Part shown: positions 1-8,436 of the stretch, piece after piece | Layout of the letters: each line of letters starts with the position of its first letter | Numbering within the stretch: position 1 is the first letter of the stretch | Source of the DNA: Mycolicibacterium sp. CR10 | GTDB taxonomy: Bacteria > Actinomycetota > Actinomycetes > Mycobacteriales > Mycobacteriaceae | Length of the DNA stretch: 64,000 nucleotides | Reading direction: 5' to 3' | NCBI RefSeq assembly: GCF_005222675.1 | Contig: NZ_STGE01000072.1 | Coordinates: 103,535-167,534, forward strand | The notes under the pieces: model-generated | What the model saw: only the letters and a program-made list of their open reading frames with translations | The model's database searches: none | Told to the model about the DNA's origin: nothing | Made by a program: the position numbers and the translations under genes

Positions 1-1337
1 TCGGCTATTCCGTCACCCTGCTGGAGAGCAATGGCTCGCTCGGCGGTCGTACCGTCGGTCTGACCTCCGGCCACGGTGACGCGATCGAGAACGGCCAGCA
101 CGTGCTTGCGGGATCCTACGAGAACATCTTCCGCTACCTGGATTCCGTTGGGACACGCCACCTTCTGGAATTTCCCGACGAGTTCGGGGTGCGCTACCTC
201 GGCGGGCATGTGGAGACGTTTGGCTTTCGCCCCACCAATCTGCGGCGCACGCTGCTCGGGCAGGTGCGCGGGTTGAGCATCCCGACCCTGATCAGGGCGA
301 CTCCGGCGTGGGCCCGGCTGATCCGCGACGTGATCCGGTTCGACGATTCACTCGACGACATCACCGTCGACGAGTGGTTCGACCGGCTGCGGTTCCCCGA
401 TGCGGTTCGCCGAATCATGCTGAACGCCATGGTGATCGGGCTGCTCAACGAGCTACCGCACCTCGCGTCTGCGCACGCCTTCGCCGCACTGCTGCGCACC
501 GGCGCCGACCGGGTGCGTCGGGCCGGCGGTGGGGCCGCCCGAATCGGATTCCCGACCGTCGACCTGGACACGCTCTATCTCGACGGGGCGCGCAGGGTGA
601 TGGCTGAGCGCGGGGTGGAGGTACGACTGCGGACCCGCGCGGTGTCGGTCCGGGTGAGCGACGGCCGCGCCTGCGGTGTCGCCCTGGCCGACGGTTCGGT
701 CGTCAAGGCCGACGCGGTGGTGCTGGCCGTCCCGTCCTGGAACCTCCGGTCGCTGCTCGACGAGGTGCCGAGTTCGGAGGACGCCCGTCTGGCCGCCAAG
801 AAGCTCGAACCGATTCCCATCATGAACGCCTACGTGTTGCTCGACCGTGCACTCGGCACGGTAGCGCCGTGGGAATCGTTGCTGGACAGCGACATCGGCT
901 GGGTGTTCGACCGCGACCGCATGCACGGACCGCGGGAAGACGGCAACCACCTGTATGCGTTGACCACCTGCGCGGCCTACGACTTGATGGAGCTGAAGAA
1001 CGCCGACGTCGCCGACCGCCTTGTTGGCGCATTGCGGGCGAGCTATCCGGCGGCGCGCGACGCCGAAGTCCTGGACGTCACTGTGGTGCCGTGGCCGAAG
1101 GCCACGTTCTCCTCGCGGGTGGGCATGTCGACGATCCGGCCGGGTAATGCGACGTCACTGCCCAATCTCGCGCTGGCCGGCGACTGGACCCACAACGACT
1201 GGCCGACGACGATGGAGGGCGCCGCGCAGAGCGCGGCCCGCGCCGTGGATCTCGTCCACGCCGCGTTGGTGACCGCCTCGACGGCCGCCGGCAGAAACAA
1301 CAGAGCCGGCGACCGCGAGGGCACCGGCTCTGGATAG
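1..1337 (+). CDS. FAD-dependent hydroxysqualene dehydroxylase-like oxidoreductase (5' end outside window)
   Basis: The reading frame is open from base 3, so the N-terminus with the first glycine-rich FAD loop lies upstream of the window. The visible part begins just after that loop: the acidic residue that binds the adenine ribose (LLES) is followed by GSLGGRT, typical of the amine oxidase / HpnE-type flavoprotein fold. The C-terminal FAD motif is seen in LALAGDWTHNDWPTTMEGA. Relatives remove hydroxyl from hydroxysqualene or desaturate or oxidise isoprenoids and amines; substrate cannot be decided here. The gene ends with TAG at 1335-1337, facing a small gene on the other strand. Family call is good; exact reaction is inferred. 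Confidence 0.75.
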   Translation, partial: GYSVTLLESNGSLGGRTVGLTSGHGDAIENGQHVLAGSYENIFRYLDSVGTRHLLEFPDEFGVRYLGGHVETFGFRPTNLRRTLLGQVRGLSIPTLIRATPAWARLIRDVIRFDDSLDDITVDEWFDRLRFPDAVRRIMLNAMVIGLLNELPHLASAHAFAALLRTGADRVRRAGGGAARIGFPTVDLDTLYLDGARRVMAERGVEVRLRTRAVSVRVSDGRACGVALADGSVVKADAVVLAVPSWNLRSLLDEVPSSEDARLAAKKLEPIPIMNAYVLLDRALGTVAPWESLLDSDIGWVFDRDRMHGPREDGNHLYALTTCAAYDLMELKNADVADRLVGALRASYPAARDAEVLDVTVVPWPKATFSSRVGMSTIRPGNATSLPNLALAGDWTHNDWPTTMEGAAQSAARAVDLVHAALVTASTAAGRNNRAGDREGTGSG

Positions 1338-1350
1338 CGAGATCGTCGGA

Positions 1351-1494
1351 TCAGCGATCTGCGTCCTCATGCCGGCGCGCGATGGCCAGAAGTTCATCGC
1401 GAACCGTTGACTGCGGCAGCGCATTGATCCGCGCATACATGCGTCGCCGGTTCACGGCGCGCTTCACGTCTGTACGGAACTGCATGAACGACAT
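1351..1494 (-). CDS. Small basic protein, 47 residues, unknown function
   Basis: A short frame starts with ATG at 1494 and ends with TGA at 1351. It begins MSFMQFRTDVKRAVNRRRMY and ends RRHEDADR. An AGGAGT ribosome binding site lies about eight bases before the ATG. The protein is rich in arginine and strongly helical in character, with no membrane segment. It is below the length most callers accept, but the good ribosome binding site, its own upstream region and the absence of any competing gene argue that it is real. I do not recognise a named family. Confidence 0.6.
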   Translation of the reverse strand: MSFMQFRTDVKRAVNRRRMYARINALPQSTVRDELLAIARRHEDADR

Positions 1495-1809
1495 TGTCTT
1501 GACTCCTTGTTAGGCCTCCCGGTTCCCGAGAGGTTATTTGCTGGGTGTCCTCCGTGTCGAGGATCGCCCGGCAAGTAGAACGCTTTGATCGTCCGTGTTA
1601 ATTCTGTGTGAATCAACTTTTGCGCTGTGAGTTTGGCGACACCCAGGTATCACTGCAGCTAGACGAGGTGCCGACACCACGGTCGTAGCCGCCCAACCGC
1701 GGTGCGGAGAGACGTAATCACCGTCAGCACGTTAGGGGCTGACACTCAGGCAGCTTTGCTACGTGTCGCGCGTCACACACCTCTGCCGACTTAGACGGCG
1801 ATCACGGTG
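1495..1809. other. Intergenic region with an imperfect hairpin
   Basis: This 315-base stretch carries no gene that I can support. Bases 1515-1533 form a hairpin, CCTCCCGG / CCGAGAGG with a three-base loop and one mismatch, lying about 20 bases before the start of the 47-residue gene, in its leader. Upstream of that (about 1595-1620) is a relatively AT-rich segment where a promoter for the small gene would be expected, but no hexamer pair is convincing. The stretch beside 1809 is downstream of the oxygenase gene. Confidence 0.4.
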
Positions 1810-3009
1810 TCACACCGCCGCGGGGTGCGCCTTGCCCTGCGTGGGCGCGGTATCCACCAGATCATGCGTGACGCCGTAGCGTTCGCGCTGCTCGGCCAGC
1901 AGCCGGCCGTGATTGCGGAGGGCCCGCTTCGTCCGTAGTGCGTTCACGCCGGGAACGGCAGCGAGGAGTCGGTTGACACCGCCCACCACGGGACCCAGCA
2001 CAGCGGGGAGATGCTTGAGGGTGGTCTCGGGGATGCCGAGCTTCGTCGCCGCCTCATCGCCCAGGAATGCCCGCGTCAGGCCGTTGACGACGCCGACGGC
2101 GCACTCGTGTCTGCGTCGGCCGCCCAGCGGCACCAGTTCGGCGATCTCGACCGCCAGATAGTCGTGGGTCAACGCTCGGACGAACTCGCGGTCGGCGTCA
2201 TGGGGATCGGTAGCGGTCAGCGCGTAGAGCTCCTCGATCAGCGTGTGGTCGGCCTCGGTGGCCGGATTGAGTTCGGGACCAACGCCGTTCAACAGACCGA
2301 CGTAACGCCAGAAATGGTAGATGTCGTCGAGTTCGTCCGCGGTGTAGCGCACCCCGAGCTTGTACATCGCTGCGAGTGCGACGTGTGCGAACTCGGCGAT
2401 CGTGAAAGCCATGAAGCTCTGGGATATCGGTGTGCCCCAGGCTTCGCTGTCCCAGTCGCCGCTGTCCAAGAGGTGCCTACGCACGAATGCGTGAATCATC
2501 CTTACCCGGAACGTGGTGGCGAATCCGGCTCCGTCGCGGCGCAGGCCGCCGGGTTTGAGGATCTCTTCGAGCCAGGACCCGACTTCCAGGGAGCGCACCG
2601 CGGCTTGGGACGTGTAGCGCCCAGTCATCACCAACGGCATGCCGGCGGTCGCGTTCATCGCGCCCGCGGTCAGCGATGCCGCGGCGAGCGCCACCCCGTA
2701 GGACGTCATATGACGGACGAGGTGTCCACCGGCTCGGTCGAGACGGTCGTGATCCAACCAGGCCGGCTCGTGGTCCACCTGGTCGAACAGTGCCCGCAGT
2801 GATTCAGGGGCGTGGGGGACCGAGTCGATCCCGTCGGCAAGGGCGGCTCGGAACATGGCCATACCCGCGCCGCGCCCCAGGCCGGCGAAATCCGCGACGA
2901 CGGCGTCGGCCAGGGGGTCGGCGCTATGAACTCCGTCGACCCATTGCCGTCCGCGCTCGCCGTAGCGGTGAATGGCCACATCGGCGTTGTGTACCGCTGC
3001 TGTTGTCAT
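1810..3009 (-). CDS. Oxygenase MpaB family protein (DUF2236)
   Basis: This 399-residue protein belongs to the MpaB/DUF2236 haem-type oxygenase family, whose members include the mycophenolic acid oxygenase MpaB and rubber oxygenase Lcp relatives. Family hallmarks seen are the RVRMIHAFVRR helix with its conserved histidine, followed by WGTPISQSF. No signal peptide is evident, so it is probably cytosolic. The frame continues upstream to a GTG at 3045, but the ATG at 3009 (MTTAAVHN) or 3015 seems more natural; no clear ribosome binding site distinguishes them, so the message may be leaderless. It is divergent from a TetR gene at 3073, its probable regulator. Substrate unknown. Confidence 0.75.
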   Translation of the reverse strand: MTTAAVHNADVAIHRYGERGRQWVDGVHSADPLADAVVADFAGLGRGAGMAMFRAALADGIDSVPHAPESLRALFDQVDHEPAWLDHDRLDRAGGHLVRHMTSYGVALAAASLTAGAMNATAGMPLVMTGRYTSQAAVRSLEVGSWLEEILKPGGLRRDGAGFATTFRVRMIHAFVRRHLLDSGDWDSEAWGTPISQSFMAFTIAEFAHVALAAMYKLGVRYTADELDDIYHFWRYVGLLNGVGPELNPATEADHTLIEELYALTATDPHDADREFVRALTHDYLAVEIAELVPLGGRRRHECAVGVVNGLTRAFLGDEAATKLGIPETTLKHLPAVLGPVVGGVNRLLAAVPGVNALRTKRALRNHGRLLAEQRERYGVTHDLVDTAPTQGKAHPAAV

Positions 3010-3040
3010 GTTCATGCATACAATGCAAACATGAGAAAAC

Positions 3041-3058
3041 CTCACTTACTACTCACTT
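3041..3058. promoter_or_regulatory. Direct repeat CTCACTT x2 in the divergent oxygenase/TetR intergenic region
   Basis: CTCACTT occurs at 3041-3047 and again at 3052-3058, an 11-base period, so both copies face the same side of the helix. The pair sits between the oxygenase start and the TetR start at 3073. Nearby, CATGTT (3007-3012) and AACATG (3028-3033) form a spaced inverted repeat over the oxygenase start. Either could be the TetR operator; this is inference from position. Confidence 0.35.
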
Positions 3059-3072
3059 CTTGAGCGGCAGTA

Positions 3073-3720
3073 ATGGCGACACAGATCAGGACACTCCCGC
3101 AGCAACAGCGGGCGCGAGAAATGCGTCGGCGTCTCCTCGACAACGCGCTGAAGCTGATCGCCACACGCGACGTCGACATGGTGACGACCCAGGCGGTCGC
3201 CGACTCCGCCCACGTCAGCATCGGCACTGTGTACCGGTACTTTCCGGACCGTACGGCGATCATCGCCGAGCTGGTGGACGAGGCTGCCCGCGACATCTCG
3301 TTTGAGTTGGTCCGCGGCGTCAGCAAGGCACTCGACCGCGATGTCGACGCCGCGTTGCTGATCGTGGTGGACACGCTGACGTCCGCGTACGAGAAGCATG
3401 CGCCGATCATCCAGGCGGCGCTGACGTCCTCATCTTCTGGAGTGCCTGCGTACCTCAATTTCACCGCAATGGACGAGATCGAACGCAGCCTGCTCCCGCT
3501 CGCCAGCGCCATCCCCGGCCGGGCACGACCCGATCTCTCGCCGGCCGAGTTGGAGGACCTGGTATTCGTCACCATGGGGGTGACGTCGAGTGCGTGCCTG
3601 CGCATCGCGCTGCAGCGGCCCGCTGGATCTGATCGCGACAGCATGGTCGCCCTGACCGCAAAGATGCTCGCCGCCGCGCTGACCGCGGCGCCCGGACCGC
3701 AGAAGCCGGAGGCTATCTAA
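3073..3720 (+). CDS. TetR/AcrR family transcriptional regulator
   Basis: The 215-residue protein has a classical TetR N-terminal domain: helix 1 with RRRLLDNALKLI, then TTQAVADSAHVSIGTVYRYF as the helix-turn-helix recognition segment (about residues 30-60). The remainder is an all-helical ligand-binding domain without a recognisable subfamily. The gene is divergent from the MpaB-type oxygenase with 63 bases between the starts, the usual arrangement for a repressor acting on itself and its neighbour. It ends 17 bases from the convergent permease gene. Confidence 0.85.
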   Translation: MATQIRTLPQQQRAREMRRRLLDNALKLIATRDVDMVTTQAVADSAHVSIGTVYRYFPDRTAIIAELVDEAARDISFELVRGVSKALDRDVDAALLIVVDTLTSAYEKHAPIIQAALTSSSSGVPAYLNFTAMDEIERSLLPLASAIPGRARPDLSPAELEDLVFVTMGVTSSACLRIALQRPAGSDRDSMVALTAKMLAAALTAAPGPQKPEAI

Positions 3721-3737
3721 ACCCCCGCGGAGTCCTT

Positions 3738-5249
3738 TCAGGCACTCTTCTCCGGGATGGCGTCGCTGTACGGTGCGGTGCTGCGGTCGTGGAGCGGATG
3801 GACGGCCATGTACACCAGGCCGATGATGACCACCACCGCCGCAGACAGCGCCACGATCCAGTTGTCGTACCACGGGGCATCCGGGGTCCGCGGCCACGCC
3901 ATGTTGATCATGGCGATGACGCCGTAGATCAGAGCGGCGACGTTGACGGACATGCCCCACTTGCCGAGTGTGTACTTGCCGCTGGGAACCCAGCCCTTCA
4001 GGCGTGCCCGGATTGCCGCCAGAACGACCATCTGGAACCCGAGATAGATACCGAACGCCGCGAAGCTGATGATCTTGGTGATCGCGTCGGTGGAGAACTT
4101 CGACCCTATGACGATCACCGCGGGCACGATCGCGGCGAGCAGCAGTGCATACGGTGGGACGTGCCGAGTGGCGGAGAACTTGCTGAGCAGCGAACTGCCC
4201 ATGATCATCCGGTCTCGGCCGTAGGAGTAGGCCAACCGGCTCGCGGCCGCCTGCAGGCTCATCGCGCAGGACAGGAATGAGATCAGCACGATCAGCAGGA
4301 TCACCTTGGAGCCGACCGGTCCGAAGGCTTCGTTGAGGACCGTGCTGACGGGATCTGTGTCCTCGCCGGCGATGACGGCGGGGATGTCTGCCACCGCGAG
4401 CACAAGAGCCAGACACACGAACGTTGCTGCGGCGCCACCGATGTAGATAGTCCGGCGCATGGCTTTCGGGATCAGCCGTCCGGGGTCCACCACCTCCTCG
4501 GCGACATCGCCGCAGGCCTCGAATCCGTAGTACTGGTAGATCCCGATGAGCGCGGCGGCCGCGAACGCCCACAAGTAGTTGCCGTCACCGCCGGCGCCGA
4601 AGCTGTCGAAGATGATGCCGAGATTGTGTTCGCGATGCGCGACGAGCAGCCACACGCCGACGACGAGCGCACCGATGATTTCGGCGGTGAAGCCGATGAT
4701 CGCGGCTCTGGCAAGGACTTTCGTTCCCATGAAGTTGATTGCGGTCGCCAGCGCGAGCAACACCAGGGCGAACGCGATGACGTTGTTCACCGTCGCGTCG
4801 ATACCGAAGGTGGCTGCAATGAACGGACCGGAGCCGTAGACCACCGAGGAGATCGTCACCAGCAGAGCCACCATGTAGACCCACCCGGTCATCCACGCGT
4901 ATCGGCGGCCCCATAGTCTGCGTGCCCACGGATACACCCCGCCGGCGACGGGGTACTGCGCGACGACCTCACTGAAGCTCAGCGCGACCAGAAACTGTCC
5001 CAGGCCGACGATGAGGAAGCTCCAAATCATCGGCGGACCGCCCGTGGCCAGCGCGAAGGCGAACAGGGTGTACACGCCGACTACGGGGGAGAGATAGGTG
5101 AAGCCGAGGGAGAAGTTGGCCCACGGGCTCATCTCCCGCTTGAACTCGGATTTGAACCCGAGCGCGTGCAGATGCGCGGCGTCATCACGGTGATGTGAAG
5201 ATTCGGAACCCTCGCCGGGGGCGCTGGTGGGCGGCGTTGAAGTGGACAT
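3738..5249 (-). CDS. APC superfamily amino acid/amine permease
   Basis: This 503-residue integral membrane protein has about 12 hydrophobic segments and the N-terminal APC signature, with a soluble N-terminus ending SEFKREMSPWANFSLGF followed by the first helix TYLSPVVGVYTLFAF. FEACGDVAEEV before helix 6 is typical of the amino acid transporter family. It would import amino acids or amines. An AGGAGA ribosome binding site precedes ATG 5249. It is divergent from the GntR gene and next to the amine-degradation operon, so it is the natural uptake system for that pathway. Substrate is inferred from context only. Confidence 0.85.
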   Translation of the reverse strand: MSTSTPPTSAPGEGSESSHHRDDAAHLHALGFKSEFKREMSPWANFSLGFTYLSPVVGVYTLFAFALATGGPPMIWSFLIVGLGQFLVALSFSEVVAQYPVAGGVYPWARRLWGRRYAWMTGWVYMVALLVTISSVVYGSGPFIAATFGIDATVNNVIAFALVLLALATAINFMGTKVLARAAIIGFTAEIIGALVVGVWLLVAHREHNLGIIFDSFGAGGDGNYLWAFAAAALIGIYQYYGFEACGDVAEEVVDPGRLIPKAMRRTIYIGGAAATFVCLALVLAVADIPAVIAGEDTDPVSTVLNEAFGPVGSKVILLIVLISFLSCAMSLQAAASRLAYSYGRDRMIMGSSLLSKFSATRHVPPYALLLAAIVPAVIVIGSKFSTDAITKIISFAAFGIYLGFQMVVLAAIRARLKGWVPSGKYTLGKWGMSVNVAALIYGVIAMINMAWPRTPDAPWYDNWIVALSAAVVVIIGLVYMAVHPLHDRSTAPYSDAIPEKSA

Positions 5250-5300
5250 CAGCCTGCTTTCTCCTCGCGCTGCGAAGCCAAGTGAGCGAAAAACTACAGT

Positions 5301-5323
5301 CCTATTGTTTAAACGGCAACAGG
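5301..5323. promoter_or_regulatory. Imperfect 23-bp palindrome in the permease/GntR divergent region
   Basis: The bases read CCTaTTG, a nine-base centre, then CAAcAGG, giving inverted arms CCTnTTG / CAAnAGG. The centre contains TTTAAA, unusually AT-rich for this genome. It lies between the divergent permease (start 5249) and GntR (start 5393), where a GntR operator would be expected. Binding is inferred. Confidence 0.35.
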
Positions 5324-5392
5324 AACGGCAGAATTGGCCTGGAATCCGGTAGATTGCCGGCGTCGGACGTACCGCGGAGGAGGAGGGCGCCG

Positions 5393-6133
5393 GTGTCGTC
5401 GTTGTCTCCGCTCGTTGCGGCCGAAGCCCCGGTCGGGCGCGCCGACGAGATCGTTCAGCGCATCACCGAAGCCATCCATCTGGGGCTTCTCGACGACGGC
5501 GAACGCCTGCCCGTGGAGATCGACCTGGCAGCGCAGTTCGGGGTGGCGCCGATGACCGTCCGGGAAGCACTGGCGACGTTGCGTGGGCAGGCATTGGTCG
5601 AGACCCGGCGCGGTCGCAGCGGGGGTTCGTTCGTGCGCCGCCCATCGGGTCCGCCGGTTGGCCAGCTGACGGCGCGCTTGGCCGCGATGAGCGCATCCGA
5701 ACTGCGCGATCTTTTCGACGAGCACACCGCTATCGCTGGACAGGCGGCGCGCTTGGCCGCCGAGCGGGCCGCCCCCTATGCCGTACGTCGGCTCTTCGCC
5801 CTGACCGATCAACTGGGCGCGGCCTCGACGTTGGGCGATCGGATACGCGCCGACAGCCGGTTCCACATCCAGGTGGCCATCGCGTCGCAGTCGGCACGGT
5901 TGGCGCGCCGGGAGGCGAACCTGCAGGCGGAAGTCGCCGGCCTGATCTGGCTTCCCGTCGGCCGGCAGATCGATGTGGCCACGCGGGTCGAGGAGCAGCA
6001 TGCGATCGCCGCGGCGGTGGCCTCCGAGAACGCCGACGAGGCAAGGCGTCTCGCCGAAGCGCACATCATGGGCCAGCTCGCACGCCTGACGCAGATCAAT
6101 CTCGAACTGTCGGTCGGCGGTGCGGGATCATGA
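5393..6133 (+). CDS. pipR: GntR family (FCD-type) transcriptional regulator, PipR-like
   Basis: The GTG start at 5393 is chosen because a strong GGAGGAGG lies about eight bases upstream; the open frame reaches much further back but would overlap the permease. The 246-residue protein has an N-terminal winged helix (about residues 15-75, with LAAQFGVAPMTVREALATLR as recognition part) and a helical FCD ligand-binding domain. A GntR gene upstream of P450, ferredoxin and a glutamine-synthetase-like gene matches, as I recall it, the piperidine/pyrrolidine region of M. smegmatis (pipR-pipA). It probably senses an amine-pathway intermediate. The stop overlaps the next start (ATGA), so the two products are likely co-produced. 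Confidence 0.7.
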   Translation: MSSLSPLVAAEAPVGRADEIVQRITEAIHLGLLDDGERLPVEIDLAAQFGVAPMTVREALATLRGQALVETRRGRSGGSFVRRPSGPPVGQLTARLAAMSASELRDLFDEHTAIAGQAARLAAERAAPYAVRRLFALTDQLGAASTLGDRIRADSRFHIQVAIASQSARLARREANLQAEVAGLIWLPVGRQIDVATRVEEQHAIAAAVASENADEARRLAEAHIMGQLARLTQINLELSVGGAGS

Positions 6134-6882
6134 CCGACAACGCGCTGGCACGCCGTCTGGCCGAGGACGCATCGCGATCTCTCGAACCGATCTACGAGTT
6201 GCTCGCCGACATCGCCGAGGACGTCCTGCGCAGTCAGCCACCACGGGCAGCCCTCACCGAAGCGCACTTCGGGGGGCTGCAGCGCCGACTCGCCGACCTT
6301 CTCCAGGAGGAGCGGGCGGTGTGGGGAATGGGCTTCATCGCGGCGCCGTTCGTCGTCGACGGTAAAGAGCGGTATCTCGCCTGGTGGCAGCGGAACAACG
6401 GCCGCGTGGCCCGGCTGAGGCTGAACTTCGACCCGGCTTCGGTCGACGTGTACGACTATCTCCAGATGGATTGGTATCAACTGGCGCAACGAGGCCAACG
6501 GCGCGTCGCGTATGGGCCGTATGTCGATTACAGCGGATCCGACATGTACACCATCACTGCGACAATCCCAATCGTTGCCGACGGCATCTTCCTGGGTGTG
6601 GCGGGCGCCGATCTGGTGGTCGGCGAGGTCGAGCGGCACCTTCTCGAGGCACTGCGGCAGACCGGCGATGACGCCGTCGTCGTCAACACGGAGCGGCGCG
6701 TCATTGCGGCCAACACCGCTAGGTGGTTCGTCGGATCCCGTCTACCGGCAATGCCGGTGGTCGGCCCGAGCGCGGACGCCATGGCGTTCCGGGAGGTCGC
6801 AGAGATGCCGCTGGGCACCGGCTGGGTACTCGCCATTGCCTGGCAGGACGCCGACGAGCAACGGCGCGCCGGCGACGCGTAG
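6130..6882 (+). CDS. Soluble Cache/PDC sensor-domain protein
   Basis: This 250-residue protein has the double-PDC (dCache) pattern: a helical first third, then GMGFIAAPFVVDGKERYLAWW, a tryptophan/tyrosine-rich stretch (DYLQMDWYQLA), and YGPYVDYSGSDMYTITATIP, the ligand-pocket strand-loop typical of Cache domains, followed by a second smaller module. Cache domains are usually extracellular parts of receptors, but this protein has no signal peptide, no membrane helix and no output domain. It overlaps the GntR gene by four bases. The simplest reading is a free cytosolic sensor working with the GntR regulator; that role is inference. Confidence 0.75.
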   Translation: MTDNALARRLAEDASRSLEPIYELLADIAEDVLRSQPPRAALTEAHFGGLQRRLADLLQEERAVWGMGFIAAPFVVDGKERYLAWWQRNNGRVARLRLNFDPASVDVYDYLQMDWYQLAQRGQRRVAYGPYVDYSGSDMYTITATIPIVADGIFLGVAGADLVVGEVERHLLEALRQTGDDAVVVNTERRVIAANTARWFVGSRLPAMPVVGPSADAMAFREVAEMPLGTGWVLAIAWQDADEQRRAGDA

Positions 6883-6914
6883 CCGGCAGTCATCGGAAGG
6901 TGCGGCCTCACCTG

Positions 6915-6950
6915 TTGACATTAAGCATCTAATTTTAGAGTATTTAGTGA
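6915..6950 (+). promoter_or_regulatory. AT-rich promoter/operator region of the P450 operon
   Basis: TTGACA at 6915-6920 is a good -35 element. It is followed by a strongly AT-rich run (about 6921-6950) containing TAGAGT at 15 and TATTTA at 20 bases spacing, neither ideal as -10. The AT run includes CTAA (6930-6933) and TTAG (6943-6946) as weak inverted half sites. It lies about 45-80 bases before the P450 start and is the most AT-rich DNA in the neighbourhood, fitting a regulated promoter and possible GntR site. Confidence 0.5.
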
Positions 6951-6993
6951 CTATCCAGTCGCCCAGGTCGCCCACCCCTCGGAGGTAGCACTG

Positions 6994-8196
6994 ATGTCGT
7001 CGGCCACCCTCGGCCCCGTTCCCGCATTCGACGTCGCTGACCCGGCGTTCTCGATCACTTCCGCCGAGGTCCACGATGCCCGCGAACGCAGCTGGTACGC
7101 GACCACTCCGTACGGCATCGCGGTGCTGCGCTACGAACAGGTGAACCGCTTGCTCAAGCACGCCAAGCTGCGGCAGGGCAGCGCCGCCTGGCCTGCGCAC
7201 AACGGCGTGACCGAGGGACCGTTCGCCGAGTGGTTCGCCAGCTGGATTCTCAACAAGGAAGGTGAAGAGCACCACCGGCTGCGCCGCCTGATGAACCCCG
7301 CGTTCTCGCACAAGCTCATCGGCGCGCTCGTCCCGAGATTCCAGGAACTGGGCAACGAACTCATCAACAACTTCGCCGAACCGGACCGCTGCGAGTTCGT
7401 CAGCGAGTTCGCCGAGCCGTACGCCGCCCGGGTGATCGCGATCATGCTCGGCATCCCCGAAAGCGAATGGAGGGTCATCGCCACCGAATCGGTGACCATC
7501 GGGCTGTCCCTCGGGGTGACGATCCGAGAGGATCTGCCCAAGATCGAGGCGGCGCTGCAGCGGCTATACGACTACTGCGACGCCCTCATCGCCGACCGGC
7601 GCGCGAACCCCCGCGACGATTTTGTCACCACCCTGGTCAACGCGTCGCGGGCCGAGGATGGCCGACTGAGCGACACCGAGCTGCGAGATGCCATGGTGCT
7701 GCTGATCTTCGGCGGATTCGACACCACCCGCAATCAGCTGGGGCTGGCCATGCAGACGTTCATGGCCCACCCCGATCAGTGGCGACTGCTTGCCGAGCGG
7801 CCCGATCTCGGCGGGAGCGCCGTCGAGGAGGTGATGCGGGTCAACCCCACGGTGCGGTGGGTGACCCGCGAGGTGTTGGAGGATTTTGAGTACGAGGGTG
7901 TCCTACTCACCGCCGGCACCACGGTCCACCTCTACAGCGAGTCTGCGGGCACCGACCCGAGAGTTTTCGAATCGGGCTTCGACCTCACTGCAGAACGTAA
8001 GCCGCACTTCGGTTTCGGTGGCGGCGCACATCACTGCCTGGGCCATTTCGTTGCTCGCTCGGATATGAGCGAAGCCCTGCCCCTGCTGGCGCGCCGACTG
8101 CGCGACCCCCACGAACTTCCCGGCGCCGAGTGGCTGCCGGATTCGGGCAACACCGGACCGATCCGGTTGCCCATCGGCTTCACGCCAGCCCCGTGA
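6994..8196 (+). CDS. pipA: Cytochrome P450, CYP151/PipA-like
   Basis: The 400-residue protein is a bacterial soluble P450. The haem ligand is Cys348 in FGFGGGAHHCLGHF, the I-helix oxygen-activation segment is GGFDTT (240-245), and the K-helix ExxR is EEVMR (279-282). GGAGG sits eight bases before ATG 6994. The gene is followed by a 3Fe-4S ferredoxin and a glutamine-synthetase-like gene, the same order reported for the mycobacterial morpholine/piperidine monooxygenases (CYP151; MorA, PipA), which hydroxylate a carbon next to the ring nitrogen and so open cyclic secondary amines. That substrate class is inferred from context and recalled resemblance. No ferredoxin reductase gene lies nearby. 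Confidence 0.8.
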   Translation: MSSATLGPVPAFDVADPAFSITSAEVHDARERSWYATTPYGIAVLRYEQVNRLLKHAKLRQGSAAWPAHNGVTEGPFAEWFASWILNKEGEEHHRLRRLMNPAFSHKLIGALVPRFQELGNELINNFAEPDRCEFVSEFAEPYAARVIAIMLGIPESEWRVIATESVTIGLSLGVTIREDLPKIEAALQRLYDYCDALIADRRANPRDDFVTTLVNASRAEDGRLSDTELRDAMVLLIFGGFDTTRNQLGLAMQTFMAHPDQWRLLAERPDLGGSAVEEVMRVNPTVRWVTREVLEDFEYEGVLLTAGTTVHLYSESAGTDPRVFESGFDLTAERKPHFGFGGGAHHCLGHFVARSDMSEALPLLARRLRDPHELPGAEWLPDSGNTGPIRLPIGFTPAP

Positions 8197-8240
8197 ACGC
8201 CGGACCTGCAGCCCCCACGCAGACCAGAAAGGATTTCAGA

Positions 8241-8429
8241 ATGCACGTCACTGTAGATCTCGCGAAGTGCCAGGATCACGGCCAGTGCGCGATCGCCGCG
8301 CCCACGGTGTTCTCCCTCAACGACGACGGCAAGCTCGAATACGACGAGAATCCCGACGATTCACAGCGCAGTGACGTCGAGGAGGCGGCCGACGTCTGTC
8401 CCGCCCAGGCCATCCTCATCAAGGATTGA
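8241..8429 (+). CDS. [3Fe-4S] ferredoxin for the P450
   Basis: The 62-residue protein has three cluster cysteines, Cys10 and Cys16 in KCQDHGQC and Cys53 in ADVCPAQ; the position that would hold the fourth cysteine of a 4Fe-4S ferredoxin is occupied by other residues, so a 3Fe-4S cluster is expected. Such small acidic ferredoxins pass single electrons to P450s. It begins at ATG 8241, 44 bases after the P450 gene, preceded by AGAAAGGA, and is co-transcribed with it. It corresponds to MorB-type ferredoxins by position and size. Confidence 0.9.
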   Translation: MHVTVDLAKCQDHGQCAIAAPTVFSLNDDGKLEYDENPDDSQRSDVEEAADVCPAQAILIKD

Positions 8430-8436
8430 GCAAACG

